Source: Ceratodon purpureus
Lineage: Eukaryota; Streptophyta; Bryopsida; Pseudoditrichales; Ditrichaceae
Assembly (NCBI GenBank): GCA_014871385.1
Contig: CM026423.1
Location: 21,756,049-21,820,048, forward strand
Direction of reading: 5' to 3'
Length of the DNA: 64,000 nt
Each line of letters begins with the position of its first letter. Positions within the stretch are counted from its first letter, which is position 1. The notes under the pieces are model-generated. The model had not been told where the DNA came from. It was given only the letters and a program-made list of their open reading frames with translations, and searched no databases. Positions 47,567-57,991 of the stretch are shown in pieces. The position numbers and the translations under genes were made by a program.

Positions 47567-48940
47567 ATGGATACTCCGAATAACGACGTCATTGTAGGCG
47601 CAAGTATAGAAGAAAAGTTAAGCCCTGTCGAAGTGGCATGTGCCGTAAGAGGTGTCGTGGACGATGTGATAGCGGGTACTAAGGAAGTCTCTGCATGAAT
47701 AAATAATCTGCTTGAAAATGCAGCACAATATTTGGACATCTTAGAGATTGCTCCGATTTCTCACGACGGCATTGTGTCTACCATATGTAGACATTCGTGT
47801 TCACAACATGTAGTGTTGATGGATGCTTCTTTATGGAGCCGCTTGCCAGATGACCTGATGGAGAGGGTCTTTGCACCTTTGCCATGGACTCTAATCTATT
47901 AGCTAGCTCCGAACTTTATCTAAGCATCGGAATGAGAAGTTGAGTGCGAGGAATTCGGTGTTTGCTAGGGTATGCGGAAATGCTCAGCCGAGGACGTTTG
48001 GCCTTATTTCACCGGAAAACTTCCATGGTTCATTCTGGGTTAACATGTTTGACATCAAAGCCAAGAGATGGCACAGATAAGAAACCTATGCCAAGCGCAA
48101 TGATCCTAGCAGTACCATGTTGTATGGTTCCATGTTGTATGATTCTAGCTATTGCGATATCCGGACAGTGAGTGCCAGTGATGGAGGATTGGTGTGCTTC
48201 AAGGACAAAATCGCACAAGAGCCCCGTTCTCGTCTTTGTATGCAATCCTTTGACCCAAGTGTAGAAACTACTCCCTCCTTTGTCTGACTTACTTCAGCAG
48301 AAATTCATGTTCCAGTTGACCATGGATCGTGAATCAAAACAGTATCGAGTGGTTGTTGTGGCCCACTCCGAAGCACCCGAAGCAGGAAATGAGGTGCATG
48401 TGTATCATTCAAGGACTGGGCAATGGGCGAAGGCAGATTGTCACTCGTCTACGGAAGTTGTATATGGCTACCTTTACGACTTAACTACTCTACGATCTAA
48501 CACTGGTCCATCTCCTTACATTTTCGAAAATGGACAGCCACTGAAGGTCAATACCACTGATCTTGAAAGCGAAGCCGGGGCTAACATCGTGCACGACTAT
48601 TTACTTGTAAAGAACTGTTTTATGTTCTGAATGCGAAAAGAGGCGTTCGGAGCGCAAAAGTTGGGCATATGCGTATGTTACCCCAGTACTGGATTTTGGA
48701 GTACGGAGTGAAGTATTCACGTGGAGCTGCATGGTAGACCCGTTTGGAAGAGTGTAAATTTCGCTCCACTCAAACAAGTAGCCGGATCAACAAATTCCCT
48801 TAAGTTCATGATAGCTTTGATATGCAATTTCAGGTGTGCCAGGATTTGGCAGTGTTGTATGTTCCAAAGTATCACGAGCGCAGCGGATGTGGTAGCTTTC
48901 TATCGTAAATTAGACAGACATTATGAAACCAGTCAATGAG
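47567..48940 (+). pseudogene. F-box (kelch-type) protein pseudogene
   Basis: From ATG 47567 the frame runs through one stop (TGA near 47696) to an F-box-like motif MDASLWSRLPDDLMERVFAP (ATG 47819), then breaks. The continuation in other frames gives RVCGNAQPRTFGLISPENFH and CDIRTVSASDGGLVCFKD, and from 48298 KFMFQLTMDRESKQYRVVVV, NEVHVYHSRTGQWAKADCHS and LYDLTTLR. This is the order of moss/plant F-box-kelch-like proteins: F-box, then a beta-rich substrate-binding part with 'DGGLVCF' and 'VYHS.TG.W'. At least three stops or frameshifts occur. Intact relatives are SCF ubiquitin-ligase adaptors; this copy should be silent. Confidence 0.75.
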
Positions 48941-50164
48941 TGCATATCATCTCTCACAAATTGCAGTTGGTGATTGCCGGTTCATAACTTCACAAGTACT
49001 GCGCCATATTTGTAATCCATATCCCCATTTGCAGTAATCAGTAATTGGTGATTGGTGCAGCAGGGCGGAATGGTGAGGCACTTTGTAACTCGTAATAGTT
49101 GTTTCCTCTACGTGTGTAACCTGTTTCAGAAGAGATGCAACTAAGGGTCTATCTTTCACAGAATTAAACATGGGTTACCAAAGGTGATGTTAGTTGCAGT
49201 TTACCTGACCATCATGTAATGCAGGTGCTAACATAGTGAGAAGAAGTAAATATTTGTGTGTGGGTTGGGGTGGGGAACCAGAACCTAGCTAGTGATTGAT
49301 AGAATGAATTTTTCTAGGTTACAATTCTCCAATAATTGTAAAAGTACTCCCACTAGAAGATCTCACCATATGTAGCCAGCTTGAAACTTTGATGAACTAG
49401 TAATGTGTAAGCAGCCCTTTGGTCATGAGAAAGAATGCTATCATGGGGGTGGCAAGAGAGATTATTTCCATATCCAAGGATTGCTTGCCCATCACCAAAC
49501 ACAATGTTTGTGGTTGGATCTTCTTCAATCTTCTTCAACGATGATCAACTAAGAATCACAAAAGAAAAGAATCGTAATTTAAAACAGCCCTAGGTTATGA
49601 AAATAACCTTGTCCTTCTTATCCAATGTTTGCCTCCAACATCTATGGCAAAGGGTTGCGTTGATGTTATGGGATATCTAAATTCATGATGCACTAGAGTG
49701 GGTGCATTGGGTAGAAAGGTGTTGATCTAGCATTGTTCTTGGGATATGTCCTGGTAGTGTCCATATTCAAGACTAGAATAAAGCAAATGATGAGAAGATG
49801 TACGTGGAAGCTAGACCTAGAATGAGGTACATGGTAAAACCAAAACTAGTAATGTTCAATAGCAAGTTGTTTCTTTTTTCTTCTCTCTTCAAATAGCCTG
49901 GTTAACCCCAAACTTTGAAGTAGTTACTATGGTGATTGAGGATTGGCTTGATGAACCAACTACTATTGTATGTGAGTATTTAAACCGGAGATTTCTGTGC
50001 ACATCCGCGCCGAGGTTTCCTTGGAGTTGCTAATTTTTGTGGTCAAAAGAACTTGACTATGCCTAGATTAGAAGAGAGCTCCGAGAAAGGTGGAGAGACC
50101 TCACAGGATTAGGGTTCCAAACAGTGCAGAGTGTGTCCCCGCTTTACATCCCGGACTCCCGGGT
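48941..50164. other. intergenic DNA; right part is a repeat shared with 57.0 kb
   Basis: No gene is supported. About 50085-50168 (CACAGGATTAGGGTTCCAAA, then GTGTGTCCC.GCTTTA.AT and CCCGG.TTTAAC) recurs at about 57025-57101, so it belongs to a dispersed repeat into which copy B is inserted. Confidence 0.5.
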
Positions 50165-51012
50165 TTAACCCCTAAACGGCCAAGGGTGTTTTTCATCAAA
50201 ACGGCCTGAAAACAGCCCCTCTTCAAAGCAAGGTGGATTTTGCAAACTCGGGGTCTTAATTAGTACATCTAACCGTAAGATCTTATAGCTAACTTCTATG
50301 TCTACATGTCCACCAAATCTTACACACTCATTCTTCACCAATTGCAAGATCGTAATGTTCAAAGTTGAAAAACAAGTTTTTTTTCCCTGCCAAAAAGGGA
50401 TCAGCAGAGTTTTGAAGGCCCAAAAAACCATTTTTTTCCATTATGGATTTTGGGGGTTTTGATGTACGTCAAAGAAGACTAAGTTAGCTAATTGTGTTGA
50501 AAAAATTATATTCAAAAAAGTTGTAGAAGGTTGCCAAAACAATCATTTTCCGCTAGGGGGTATAATGAAATTCACAAACAAAGGCCGTTTTTTGACAATA
50601 AAAATAGCATATGAAAAAATTTTGGATCAAAAATCCGAACGGTGAGAACATGCTCTACTACCTTATCAATACATAGAAATTTTTATTTTTGAAAAATATC
50701 AAAATCTCAATTTTTGGTGGAATTTCAAAGTTTCGCCTTTAGGCAGATTTGGGCAGTTTTGGGCAGTTTTGGGCAGAAATTGCTGCATTCACAGTGGCTG
50801 AGAGCCTGCCCGCGGAAGGGCGTTTTATGCTCAGAGGAGCATAAGTTTTTCTCACTTCATCCAAAAAAAATAAAAAAAATATCCCCATAAACCTCTTGAA
50901 AAAACCTTTTACCACAAAAAAATTCAAAAAATTTCAAGTAAATTTGAATTTTTAGGAACCTGCCCAAATTTCAAAAAAGCCCATTCCAGGACAATGGCCG
51001 TTTAGGGGTTAA
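50165..51012 (+). mobile_element. TTAA-terminus element, copy B (848 bp, both ends intact)
   Basis: It begins TTAACCCCTAAACGGCC and ends with the exact reverse complement GGCCGTTTAGGGGTTAA, a perfect 17-bp inverted repeat. If the outer TTAA is a target duplication (50165-50168, 51009-51012), the element proper starts CCCCTAAACGG, recalling piggyBac-like insertion. The TTAA could instead be part of the terminal repeat. The interior is AT-rich with GGGCAGTTTT repeats near 50755-50780 and encodes no protein. Confidence 0.8.
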
Positions 51013-51114
51013 TCTTTAGACCTATTGTGCAGTGTCCAATCCACTTCCATGATATTTGCAGGTTAGCAGCATACTCATCCCTCTACGATACTAACAACAC
51101 CAAATAACCAAACT

Positions 51115-51318
51115 TTAACATTCCAAGCACACAATGTGCATACGGTCAATCGAGTCACAGCAATTCACACAACCGCAAACCTGACTCTCTAGGCACTGAC
51201 AACGCCTCTCAGTGGGTCTGCAAGAGAATGATGAACTAGTGTTCCAGAGGAGGTGACAGCACACAGCCACCATCTCGAACTTACCGAAGCAACAACCTGG
51301 GCCGTCCATGCACACCAT
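51115..51318 (-). CDS. unassigned cysteine-rich short reading frame
   Basis: A 67-codon minus frame starting at 51318 has about thirteen cysteines, many in CC, CxC and CxxC pairs (GCC, VCC, RCQC, VCGC, NCC, CLEC). A strong splice donor (CTTCG|GTAAGT) near 51281 and an acceptor (CTCTTGCAG) near 51222 lie inside it. If spliced, the end is kept in another upstream frame (ETHGVHGRPRLLLRPTERRC...). A 109-codon minus frame at 51367-51696, ending in a donor (GCCATT|GTAAGT), could be an upstream exon. I recognise no family; it may be chance. Confidence 0.25.
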   Translation of the reverse strand: MVCMDGPGCCFGKFEMVAVCCHLLWNTSSSFSCRPTERRCQCLESQVCGCVNCCDSIDRMHIVCLEC

Positions 51319-51696
51319 GAGTTTCCTCCACTGGTATGAACTTTGTGTTTGTGTGTTATTATTTCTCTATTTTCTTATGTTTTGGCATAGTATGAGCGGT
51401 GATCCCCAAATTGCAGAGTAAAACAAATAACTTACAATGGCCCGTCTCAAAGGTCCGATGGTGGTATCTGTGATTAAAATACCCGACCCTCCCTGCTTCC
51501 ACCTCCACGTCAAGTTCACTTCTTTTTTACTCCTTTGTTTTTTCTTTTTTTCCCGGAACCAAAATAGAGTGAGGGCCAACACGTCACGTTGTCCACAGTG
51601 AATATTGAAGGAGAAATACTGTTGTTGAATCCTTGAGGTTGTACCGACTGCCTCCAGTTTCCGTTCTTGGATGCATATGCCAGTTAGACACCCCAT

Positions 51697-52583
51697 CTGA
51701 TGCTTCTATGGATTGAAGTATTATTTCTAAACCCGGGTTTCTCATCAAAGCTAATCGTAACCACCATTCTACAATTCACCAGTGTTGGTTTCAACATTGA
51801 TAAAATTAGAAGTGTCACCAAGTACTTAAAACTTGTTCAAATCACACAAACAAGGTGTTAATTTTGTAGCATCAGCCATGTCATTTCCACATGGTTAGAG
51901 AACAACATCATATGATTTATATTAATGGATATATGAGCTTCTAAAGTTTAGGGTCTTACAATTTATATTTCCTTCATATCATATTTGAATCTTTTGAGTG
52001 ACATATGTATCTTATAGACCTAGTTCAAGCACTTACAAAAAGGCCTAAAACCATTACCATACGACTAATATTTAAAAAGATATAATCTTTCAAAAAAATG
52101 TTGTATTGTTTACATATTAAAATTATTTGTAAAGGCATCCGGTATTTGACTTAGATACCATGAGTTTAGATTAAACATAATCTTATCTTCTCAGTGTAAA
52201 TAGTATAGACATGGAAGAGTTTGGTGGTCTCCCTATATTGAATGTGTAAGAACTTAGTGATATTTAAACTTATAGAAAATTGGGTTTTGAAGATGGTTTT
52301 AAACTAAAGACCACGTAGCTCTTACATCACAAATATAATGAGACCACCAAGCTCTTCCATGCCACCTAACTACTTGAAATGAAAAATTAATAATATAATA
52401 AAGTCAAACTCATGGTATCTTCTAATAAATCAAGGTTATTTAAAATATAACTCCATTTCTCAAATTTTTACTCAAATTATGCTTGTGATATATGCATCTC
52501 CTTTGTACTTAGCAAAACTTTTCCAATGAATAGAAGAGCAAAGGCTAACTAAAAATATTAAACCACATATGTTACATGTATGA
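51697..52583. other. AT-rich DNA with part of a repeat shared with 57.1-57.3 kb
   Basis: About 52145-52435 (CTTAGATACCATGAGTTTAG ... CACAAATATAATGAGACCA ... ACTACTTGAAATGAAAAATT) resembles about 57102-57305 with several internal gaps. No coding region is supported. Confidence 0.45.
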
Positions 52584-53432
52584 TTAATCCCTAAAGTTGA
52601 AATGAGCCCTACGAAGGGCAATTTGACTCTAGTCAGGTCCTTACTTATTAAATATAGAACGTATGAAGTTGATTTTTTTGCAGATCATGGAGTTTTCTTA
52701 TACCTTTCCAACAAGACCATTCATGCTTCAAAATTCCTTATACTTTAGGAGATATTCGCAGTCAAAGTTTGTAAACAAAATTAGGGCATACTGAAATTTG
52801 CCCAAAATTGCGCTTTACGCTCATTTATTCTCAAAATTTGCCCAAAATTAATTAGATAATAGAAACCTGAAAAATTCACCAAAAATTGAGATTCTACTTT
52901 TTTCAAGTTTTGTTTTTTTGTACATGTAAACAAACTTTTAAGGAATGATCTCACCGCTCGGATTTTTAATCCAATATTGCTCCATATGCCTTTTCAACTA
53001 TTAAAGATTGGCCTTTGTATTTGAATTTCAGCATACCTCCATGTGAAAAATCAAACATTTCTTTAGGTCTTACATGTCATTTGAGGGTAAAAAGTGCATG
53101 GGCATATTCCTAACCCACCTAGGAACAAGAATTTGAAGAGCCTCAAGTCAAATTTACTTTTGAAATTAATACTTTTGGCTCACAAAACACTTCAAACCCA
53201 TTTCGCAACAAGGGAAAAAAAACTTTTCACCAACTTTGAACATTACCATCTCACAAACAATAAGGAGTTTAAATCTAAGGTTTGGGGTATATGCACATAT
53301 ACAAGAAAGGTACTAGATCCTACGGTTACATCCCCAACCTACATCAAAACTTGAAAACTTACACCTTGTATTGAAAGAGGTCAGTTTTAAGAGATTTTGG
53401 AAGCTTTAAGGCCTTTCGACTTTAGGGGTTAA
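52584..53432 (-). mobile_element. TTAA-terminus element, copy C (849 bp, both ends present)
   Basis: The left end is TTAATCCCTAAAGTTGAAA and the reverse complement of the right end is TTAACCCCTAAAGTCGAAA, 17 of 19 matching. TTAA bounds both sides (52584-52587 and 53429-53432). The interior is the reverse complement of copies A and B, including CACCGCTCGGATTTTTAATC, GCCCAAAATT repeats and CCTCCATGTGAAAAATCAAAC. It encodes no protein. Its length differs from copy B by one base. Confidence 0.8.
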
Positions 53433-54594
53433 AGTTGTTAATTGAGAATTGAAGTGTTCCCACTCTCAAAGAAATTCAAATGAGTCCACATACAAACCCA
53501 CTAAAGCTGTGTTATATACCAAAACCCTGGGTTTAATTTGGCGAGGTTGGAGAATAAGCAAGTCGGTAAATAACTGGGCAGCTGGTCTGGCAACGAAGCA
53601 TGTACAGTACAGTGCAGTGCAGTGTGCAGTGGATGGTAGCGGGGGCACCTCACGTGCGATGGGCCGTGGATGGTGCAGGAATCACTGCGTCGATGGGCGT
53701 GTCAGTCGCATTGGCTTCGCACCACCCAAGTGGACGATCCGACTCTCCGAGCGACCAAAGCTCAAACACTCGAAGTGGCCAAAAGCTCCAAAAGCCCAGC
53801 CCACGATCATCGACATTGCTCACAGCCAGGTGCCTCTGCATTTTTCTGCACTTTTCTTCTCTTTTCGGGCGTTTTTATTGCACTTTTGAGTTAGATGCTT
53901 TGTGTACAATTTAACCCTGCTGAAACTGAGGAGCCCATTACCATGGAGTTAAACCACAGGAGAGCATACGCTATTTTATCACTGCTAATAATATCAACAG
54001 TCTGCTTCTAAGTATGATTGATTGATGAGAATTTGAAATTCATGTACTTTCTGAAAAGCAAATTTATGTTCTTTTACAATTGGAGACCTGCACTAGGTTA
54101 GTGGACATTGAATTTTGCAGCCCATGCTTCAAACTGGAAGGTACAATTCTGTACAGTATCGTGAAAATTCACTTGAATTACAGCATGGCGCATATGATAC
54201 CTGTACTTATTGAAAAATGGAATGTGATTTGTGCTTGCAAGGTGCACCCACCAATTCCCTATACAACTGGTAGGGTCATGAATCACTGAGTTAGTTGACA
54301 CCATTGTGCCAGCTCTTGGAGTGTAAGTGTTCAACTACGGTTCTGCCATTGTGCAGTATTAAGTGAGTGAATATACAGGTTTATTCATGGATGGTCCACA
54401 AGTTTGCATCTCCTTTCTGGAGATGATTGGTTTTCATGAAATTGTCAGTTACATTGGAGTTATCAATTGACATGTGAAATTTGTGACACCCCATCAACAC
54501 CATGTGCTGTGCTCTAGACAGGTGCTAAAAAGGCAGGTTTGGGAAGTTGGAATAAACATGAGTCCTAGTGTTGAGATGGGTGATTCCCAACCAA
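53433..54594. other. intergenic DNA with a GC-rich island at about 53540-53850
   Basis: The island is open in several frames on both strands, typical of GC-rich DNA rather than of a gene, and contains a CAGTACAGTGCAGTGCAGTG microsatellite-like run at 53606-53630. It could be an unannotated promoter or a captured fragment. No product is recognised. Confidence 0.35.
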
Positions 54595-54717
54595 CAAGAA
54601 GAAGAAGAACTCCGGCCCCAAAGGAGCCGATGTGACAAGAAGAAGAAGAACTCCGGCCCCAAAGGAGCTGATGTGACAAGAAGAAGAAGAACTCCGGCCC
54701 CAAAGGAGCCGATGTGA
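54595..54717. repeat. 41-bp minisatellite, exactly three copies
   Basis: The unit CAAGAAGAAGAAGAACTCCG, continuing GCCCCAAAGGAGCCGATGTGA, occurs at 54595-54635, 54636-54676 and 54677-54717, with one substitution in the middle copy. Because 41 is not a multiple of three, it shifts frame from copy to copy and is unlikely to be coding. Confidence 0.9.
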
Positions 54718-56675
54718 ATATAGTGTTTGTTCATTCTATTCATTAATCCGATGGCCACATGACAAAGGATAATGAATCTAGAGCTACTCCCCCCTTTCAA
54801 AGGTAAACACTTTTCTACACCACCCAACCAACAACTAATAAGCTCGGGTCTACAACTTTGTTCCATAGTTGCCTTCAAGTGTTAAAAACTATCAGCAACC
54901 TTGTCGCCCCTCACTTACTATTTCAAGTATCTTAGCACTTAGGTGAGTTGTTAGGATCACAAAAGAGAAAAAAAAGTGGGTTTTTTCATATTCTCCATGA
55001 GTGAGGGGCAACACAATATGAATGAGAAAGGACATGTTCTCTTGTAGTCAAACCTCTACTATGAGTATATAAGCCCAAGGAAACCCGTACCTAACTTTTA
55101 CAAACCTCATGATTGGCAATCTTAAACAATCCCTAAGGTTATAAAATGCCCTAAAACATAAAAAGTTATTTCCAAAAATCATAAGTTTGAATCCTTCAAA
55201 CAAACGTCATTACGTGACAATGTCAGATATATAGTATCTCCAACTTCATGAATCTTACCATCCCCTATAATTATGGACAGCATCATTGTGGACCGGACCT
55301 TACCTAGAATCAATAAATGGAGCCATTGAAACTTGCCTTAGATACTTATAGTGGGGGTTTTGAAATTTGCTCTAACAAATTCTCATTTATCAAAAAAATC
55401 CATTAGCTGACAACTTCATAGTGTTTTATCATCCAAAACATGAAAGGAATGTTTGTTTAGCTTTATGTTTCATTTACTCTTTCTCTTTTAAATTTTTGAA
55501 CAAGATATCAACCTTTACATACTCCAATACACTGTAGATTCTACTTAGTGTAGTTGTAAATTAATGCAATGCTCAATAGGCAAAGCCGGCATTAAAAAAT
55601 ATTTATGATTCAAATAATGTGAGTTTTAAACTTGCAAATTGATACATGACTTACGAAGACATGTTCTAATGATTTATGTTTTACAACTATGGTGGTCCAC
55701 ATTACTAGTGGGGTTTCTAAATAATACAAATTGCTCCCAAGTATTGTGATGGACAGTGGTAGAATTAAAACTGTATATTTTTTCAATATTTTTAACTATT
55801 TACCACAAATAAGTCATTGAGGAATGGATAAAATACTAATTATAGACTTTAAAACCAAAATATATGTGAATATAATATTTAGCTAAATTTCTAAAATTCT
55901 TTGACTATGTTTTACTAAATGTATATATTCTTTACAAGATAATAATTGTTGATGTATGTGAAACTTTGAAATGCATCTTGAAATTTAAGTTCAATACTAA
56001 ACATCTCAAAATAAAGTTATGCTATCCAAATAATTTCTAGTCTATGTCGAGCACTCCAATTTTTTTCTTACATCCCTCTAAATATATCATAAACTTAGTT
56101 TATATAAAGCTAATATGTTCTTCTTCAGATTCCTAAAAACAAACTAAGTCTAGAGTACAAATTTTTTATTTCAAAAAGAGTCAATTAAAGTTGTATCAAT
56201 CTTCTGACATGGTGCAAAAATCAATTTTTTTACTTACATAAAAACTAGAGGTTTTTTTCTTTGTCTTCCTTCAACGGCATGACAAAAAGATTTTTTTTTT
56301 TCTTGTTTTGATTGTTTGGACTTAAATTAAAAAGGAAATTAAGGTAATAAGAGAACAAATTGTGCTTATGCAACAACATGAATCCAAGTTCTATGGACAA
56401 TTTTTTTATTGTGCTATATTCTTTTGTTACTTCTAAATTTGGTATCAATCAATCAATCAATATAATGTACATCATAATTATAAAAAAATTAGGCCTAATT
56501 TAGTACAAAAATTTTAAGTCTAAGAGAAATCAAAGATTGATGTTCCTATTATTTTAGGATTAGAATTTTATAATTCTTACTTCAAATTATATATTTTCTA
56601 CCAATTTGGGCAATGGAATTTCATGAAATATTACATATATTAGCATATGTTGTCATATCCAATCATTGAAAAAAG
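54718..56675. other. AT-rich intergenic DNA
   Basis: No open frame, splice pattern or element terminus could be supported in this interval. Confidence 0.5.
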
Positions 56676-56687
56676 ACAATAGAATTA

Positions 56688-56882
56688 GTCCGGAATTGGG
56701 TACCTGTCGGTTGTTGCCGAGGTGCCAAGGGGTTGGCGGTTGAATTCTGATCGGCTATAAAATCTCACTCGATAACCCGGCTATGGGTTTTGAAAGCAAC
56801 TTATCCGCTTCCCCATGGATTGCAAAAAGTAATCCGTGTGTTATTTAAAAATCCTTTTAAAAAAAAAAACAAAAAAAAAAAA
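56688..56882 (+). mobile_element. SINE retroposon with A-rich tail and target-site duplication
   Basis: The body of about 165 bp ends in a run of A with one C (about 56858-56883). It is flanked by ACAATAGAATTA (56676-56687) and ACAATAGAGTTA (56883-56894), a 12-bp duplication with one difference. The 5' half has A-box-like TTGCCGAGGTGCC and B-box-like GGTTGAATTCT pol III promoter motifs, as in tRNA-derived SINEs. It has no coding capacity. The retroposition signature is clear; the tRNA origin is inferred. Confidence 0.75.
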
Positions 56883-57002
56883 ACAATAGAGTTATTTGAA
56901 AAGGCATCTTGTATTTAAACCGATAGTTCCCCACTCACTCCCAAGGTTACCTCACTTGTTTCTATATTCTGAGTCAAAATAATTTGACCACTCCTCTGAT
57001 TC

Positions 57003-57310
57003 ACAGAGACCTCCTAGAGAGGTAAAGAAACTCACAGGATTAGGGTTCCAAATGGTGTAGAGTGTGTCCCTGCTTTATATACCCCGAATCCCGGTTTAAC
57101 TTAAATACCATGAATCTAAATTAAATATAATCTTCTTTGTTTGCTATAAATAATAAATAGATATAAAAGAACTTGAGTTTACATATCATCATTCCAAGCA
57201 CTTAAAACACCAAATATAATCAAACTTCCAAATTCTTTTATATCATCCAATTACTTGAAGTGAAAAATAAAAATAGAATTAAACAAAATCCATAGTATCT
57301 TTTAAACACT
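57003..57310. repeat. composite dispersed repeat shared with 50.1 kb and 52.1-52.4 kb
   Basis: The first part (about 57025-57101) matches 50085-50168 and the second part (about 57102-57305) matches 52145-52435. The join here at CGGTTTAACTTAAATACC may be close to the pre-insertion state of the site occupied by copy B at 50165. Confidence 0.5.
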
Positions 57311-57439
57311 CAAAGTAACTTCAAAGATGAATATGATAACTTCATAAAAAAAACCTTCCAAAGCCTCATCGGGAAAAAGATTTGAAGAGGCAAAAGTACT
57401 ACTGTACTCAAGGTGTTGAGGTGAGCCTATTTCTGCCCC

Positions 57440-57991
57440 ACTCCAAATTCCATAAACTATCCTGAGCCCCCACCGCGGGCCACCGGCATGGGCCCCAGCA
57501 TCCTCCCCCCCCCCGACCCCACATCATCAGACCCCGCCACGTGGACCCCCCACAACTCAAAATACCGTCCCAAATTCCCAGACGGACGGCTTCCCTTCAC
57601 GGGCAGCCAGCGAAGCATCTTCCAGACCCCGGAACACCAACAGAACCCCCGGGCAGCCCCACGGACAAACCTCGCCCCCCTTCAACGGCTGCCCGGGACT
57701 CCCGCTCCCCCACGGGCACAGGCCCGCCAAGTGGCATCGCTTCCACACCAGCACGGCCTCACGCCCCCCTTCCGCGCGCTTGGGCGCCCTTCTCCGCTCC
57801 TCCCATAAACTCAGCAGCCGCAGCGATCGATCCTTGTGCCGGAGTGAAGAGACTCACCGTCTCTCCGCTCAGACTGTGTACATTTCTGTCTAGATTCGTG
57901 TCTAGATTTTTGTGCACTTGATCGGACTGTAGGTTGCTCTGCATGCGGGGCTCTGCAGGATTGTGAAGGAGTGCCTAGACAGTGAGGAGCC
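57440..57991 (+). promoter_or_regulatory. GH31 promoter/leader, C-rich
   Basis: The stretch is strongly C-rich on the coding strand (for example nine or more C near 57507-57516) and passes into a mixed leader before the ATG at 57992. Overlapping frames of 106-126 codons exist but are proline-rich, compositional artefacts. No clear TATA box was found. Confidence 0.4.

Noticed and set aside
53449-53914. Overlapping frames of 74-146 codons in a GC-rich patch
   Set aside because: Open on both strands and in three frames, which reflects base composition rather than a gene.
50085-57110. The two similar segments at 50.1 and 57.0 kb as LTRs of one retrotransposon
   Set aside because: No TG...CA ends, primer-binding site, polypurine tract or gag-pol sequence lies between them; they fit a dispersed repeat better.
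57488-57921. Proline-rich open frames of 106 and 126 codons before the GH31 gene
   Set aside because: They overlap in C-rich leader sequence, are open in several frames at once and match no family.
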